Positions 5,371 through 6,468 of a stretch of 6,468 nucleotides of DNA are shown in pieces. A program made the position numbers and the translations under genes. A model generated the notes under the pieces. That model searched no databases and was not told the origin of the DNA. It saw nothing but the letters and a program-made list of their open reading frames with translations. Position 1 is the first letter of the stretch, and each line of letters begins with the position of its first letter. The stretch spans positions 1 through 6,468 of the forward strand of contig JAOAEP010000127.1 of NCBI GenBank assembly GCA_026416755.1, read 5' to 3'. The DNA is from a bacterium (GTDB lineage: Bacteria > Ratteibacteria > UBA8468 > B48-G9 > JAFGKM01).

Positions 5371-6180
5371 ATGAAAACAAAAATACCAGAAATTATAGTA
5401 CTTGATACTGAAACAACTGGACTTAATCCAGAAGAAGATAGGATATGTGAGATTGCTCTTTTAAGAATAAGAGAAGGTGAAATTGTTGAAAAATTTGCTA
5501 CTTTAATAAATCCTGAAATAAAAATACCAACAGAAGTTTCTTTTATAAGTAAAATACTTGATGATGATTTAAAAAATGCACCTTTATTTTGTAGTATTGT
5601 GGATAAAGTAAATGAAATTATAAAAGGAAAGATAATACTTTGTCATAATGCTGATTTTGATATATCATTTTTAAAAAAGGAATTTAAAAGATGTGGAATT
5701 GAATTTCCAGAAATAAAGATTATAGATACATTTTTAATTGCTAAAAGGTTTTTTAATTTTGAAAGTAATTCTTTAAGTTACCTTTCTCATTATTACAGGA
5801 TTGAAAGAAATATAGAACATAGAGCGGAAGATGATGCAAAAGCAACTTTTGAAATTTTTAAAATATTTTGTGAAGAAATAGAAGAAACATATCCTGATTT
5901 TATGGAAAAGATTATTTTTGATATATTTAAAACTCAGGATAAAGTAAATTCAACAAATGAAAAAATCTCAAAATTCATTAATGAGAAAAAAGAAATAGAA
6001 ATAATTTATATAAGTAATAATGTAAAAAACGATAATAAAAAAGAGATAACAAAGAGAAAAATTTTGCCTCTTGAAATTATTATAGAAAATGGTGTAAAAT
6101 ATTTAAAAGCATATTGTTATTTAAGAAAAGAAGAAAGAAAATTTAGATTTGACAAAATAATAGAAATATTAGATAATTGA
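5371..6180 (+). CDS. DEDDh 3'-5' exonuclease with C-terminal WYL-like domain
   Basis: A 269-residue protein in two parts. Residues about 6-170 are a DnaQ/PolC-epsilon-type 3'-5' exonuclease domain with every DEDDh residue: D12 and E14 (LDTETTG), D97 (HNADFD), and H150/D155 (HRAEDDA). A two-metal nuclease degrading DNA or RNA 3' ends is expected. After a charged, helical linker (about 170-208), residues about 209-269 look like the C-terminal half of a WYL domain: 'IEIIYIS', 'RKILPLEIIIENGVKYLKAYC', 'RKEERKFRFDKIIEI'. WYL domains are nucleic-acid or ligand-sensing modules often seen in DNA-damage and defence regulators. There is no strong ribosome site at 5371; translation probably couples to the YHS gene 2 bases upstream. 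The nuclease call is firm and the WYL call is moderate. Replicative proofreading is less likely than a repair or processing role. Confidence 0.88.
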   Translation: MKTKIPEIIVLDTETTGLNPEEDRICEIALLRIREGEIVEKFATLINPEIKIPTEVSFISKILDDDLKNAPLFCSIVDKVNEIIKGKIILCHNADFDISFLKKEFKRCGIEFPEIKIIDTFLIAKRFFNFESNSLSYLSHYYRIERNIEHRAEDDAKATFEIFKIFCEEIEETYPDFMEKIIFDIFKTQDKVNSTNEKISKFINEKKEIEIIYISNNVKNDNKKEITKRKILPLEIIIENGVKYLKAYCYLRKEERKFRFDKIIEILDN

Positions 6181-6197
6181 AAAAGAAAGTAAGTAAG

Positions 6198-6217
6198 GAG
6201 GATTTTAGAGGATTTTA
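6198..6217 (+). repeat. Perfect tandem repeat, 10-bp unit x2
   Basis: GAGGATTTTA occurs twice, head to tail, with no mismatch. The unit contains GAGG, so the repeat presents two Shine-Dalgarno-like sites without a start codon. It may be chance slippage or a binding site in the leader. Confidence 0.85.
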
Positions 6218-6234
6218 AAATAAAAGTTAGATAG

Positions 6235-6248
6235 AGGTTATCCAACCT
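6235..6248 (+). promoter_or_regulatory. Small hairpin in the leader
   Basis: AGGTT (6235-6239) pairs with AACCT (6244-6248) around a four-base loop ATCC. A 5-bp stem is weak alone, but it sits 16 bases before the larger hairpin in the same leader. Confidence 0.4.
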
Positions 6249-6264
6249 AATAAATCCAAAAATA

Positions 6265-6296
6265 CCCCGGAAATTTAAAAATTTAAATTTTCTGGG
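6265..6296 (+). promoter_or_regulatory. Long hairpin just before the cold-shock gene ribosome site
   Basis: Two 15-base arms, CCCCGGAAATTTAAA (6265-6279) and TTTAAATTTTCTGGG (6282-6296), pair with one C-T mismatch and one G-U pair; the innermost pairs would open into a loop. It ends 5 bases before the AAAGGAGGG ribosome site (6302-6310). No T run follows, so it is not an intrinsic terminator. A temperature-sensitive leader structure is possible, as leaders of cold-shock mRNAs are often structured. Confidence 0.6.
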
Positions 6297-6318
6297 ATGA
6301 GAAAGGAGGGAAGAAAGA

Positions 6319-6468
6319 GTGGCTAAAGAAAAAGGAAAAGTGAAGTGGTTTAACAACAAAAAAGGATATGGCTTCATTGAAAGAGAAAACGGAGAAGATG
6401 TATTTGTTCATTATAGTTCAATCGTAGGCCAAGGGTATAAAACCCTTAATGAAGGAGATACAGTTGAA
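6319..6468 (+). CDS. CspA-family cold-shock protein (3' end off window)
   Basis: The first 50 residues of a cold-shock-domain protein, usually about 65-70 residues, which binds single-stranded RNA and DNA and melts RNA structure. Visible are GKVKWFNNKKGYGFI (6-20, with RNP1 KGYGFIE) and RNP2 VFVHY (28-32), followed by the conserved SSI and EGDTVE. The start is GTG at 6319, with a strong AAAGGAGGG (6302-6310) at 8-base spacing; Ala2-Lys3 follows. The gene lies behind a structured leader. It is not obviously part of the exonuclease operon, though no terminator separates them. Confidence 0.97.
   Translation, partial: MAKEKGKVKWFNNKKGYGFIERENGEDVFVHYSSIVGQGYKTLNEGDTVE

Larger units (their letters stand above)
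6181..6318 (+). promoter_or_regulatory. Leader region before the cold-shock gene, no coding sequence
   Basis: This 138-base gap contains no convincing gene. From left to right it holds an AAGGAGG at 6195-6201 that has no start codon at a usable distance, a perfect tandem repeat of GAGGATTTTA (6198-6207 and 6208-6217), a TAAAAT (6216-6221) that could be a -10 but lacks a good -35, a small hairpin (6235-6248), a larger hairpin (6265-6296), and the ribosome site of the next gene, AAAGGAGGG (6302-6310). It is probably the 5' untranslated leader of the cold-shock gene. Confidence 0.5.

Noticed and set aside
6265..6296. Intrinsic terminator of the exonuclease operon
   Set aside because: The stem is AT-rich and no T run follows on either side that would suit a rightward terminator; it also sits right next to the ribosome site of the next gene.
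6297..6326. Nine-codon ATG open frame overlapping the cold-shock start
   Set aside because: It has no ribosome site and reads through the ribosome site of the real gene; probably chance.
6117..6377. Minus-strand open frame of 86 codons across the exonuclease end and the cold-shock start
   Set aside because: It overlaps two recognised genes in antisense, and its composition is a Phe/Leu/Ser-rich complement of purine-rich coding DNA.
1..6468. CRISPR array, insertion sequence or prophage
   Set aside because: I found no repeated spacer pattern, transposase motif, terminal inverted repeats or phage genes.

Overview
The window is an AT-rich bacterial segment (roughly 30% G+C by eye) with purine-rich coding strands and heavy use of AGA/AGG and ATA codons. 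It looks like a diderm (two-membrane) bacterium: it encodes a MotA/TolQ/ExbB-type proton channel, a lipoprotein and a single-anchor AsmA-like envelope protein. The lineage cannot be fixed from the sequence; an AT-rich, little-cultured candidate-phylum bacterium would fit.

Layout. Positions 1-624 (-) hold most of an ExbB/TolQ/MotA-family gene that runs off the left edge. It diverges, across a short promoter region, from a rightward operon: a small lipoprotein with a pseudopilin-like C-terminal segment (755-1084), a nitroreductase-family flavoprotein (1098-1628) and an AsmA-like protein (1625-3228). The last gene is split into two reading frames at a run of ten A residues. The operon ends tail to tail with nadE (NAD+ synthase, 3223-4020, -); the two genes share a palindromic 6-bp TCATGA. 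Upstream of nadE on the same strand is tRNA-Glu(CTC), 4065-4136, which has a near-consensus promoter of its own.

That promoter overlaps the -10 of a divergent rightward operon, whose first gene starts so close to its -10 that its mRNA is probably leaderless. This operon encodes a PHP-domain metallohydrolase (4168-5205), a 53-residue YHS metal-binding protein (5207-5368) and a DEDDh 3'-5' exonuclease with a WYL-like C-terminal domain (5371-6180). After a 138-bp leader with a tandem repeat and two hairpins, a cold-shock protein gene begins at 6319 and runs off the right edge.

The most interesting points are the A10 frameshift/slippage site in the AsmA-like gene, the overlapping divergent promoter pair with a probable leaderless mRNA, the exonuclease-WYL fusion in an operon with PHP and YHS proteins, and the structured leader of the cold-shock gene. 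I saw no convincing intrinsic terminator, no mobile element and no CRISPR array.
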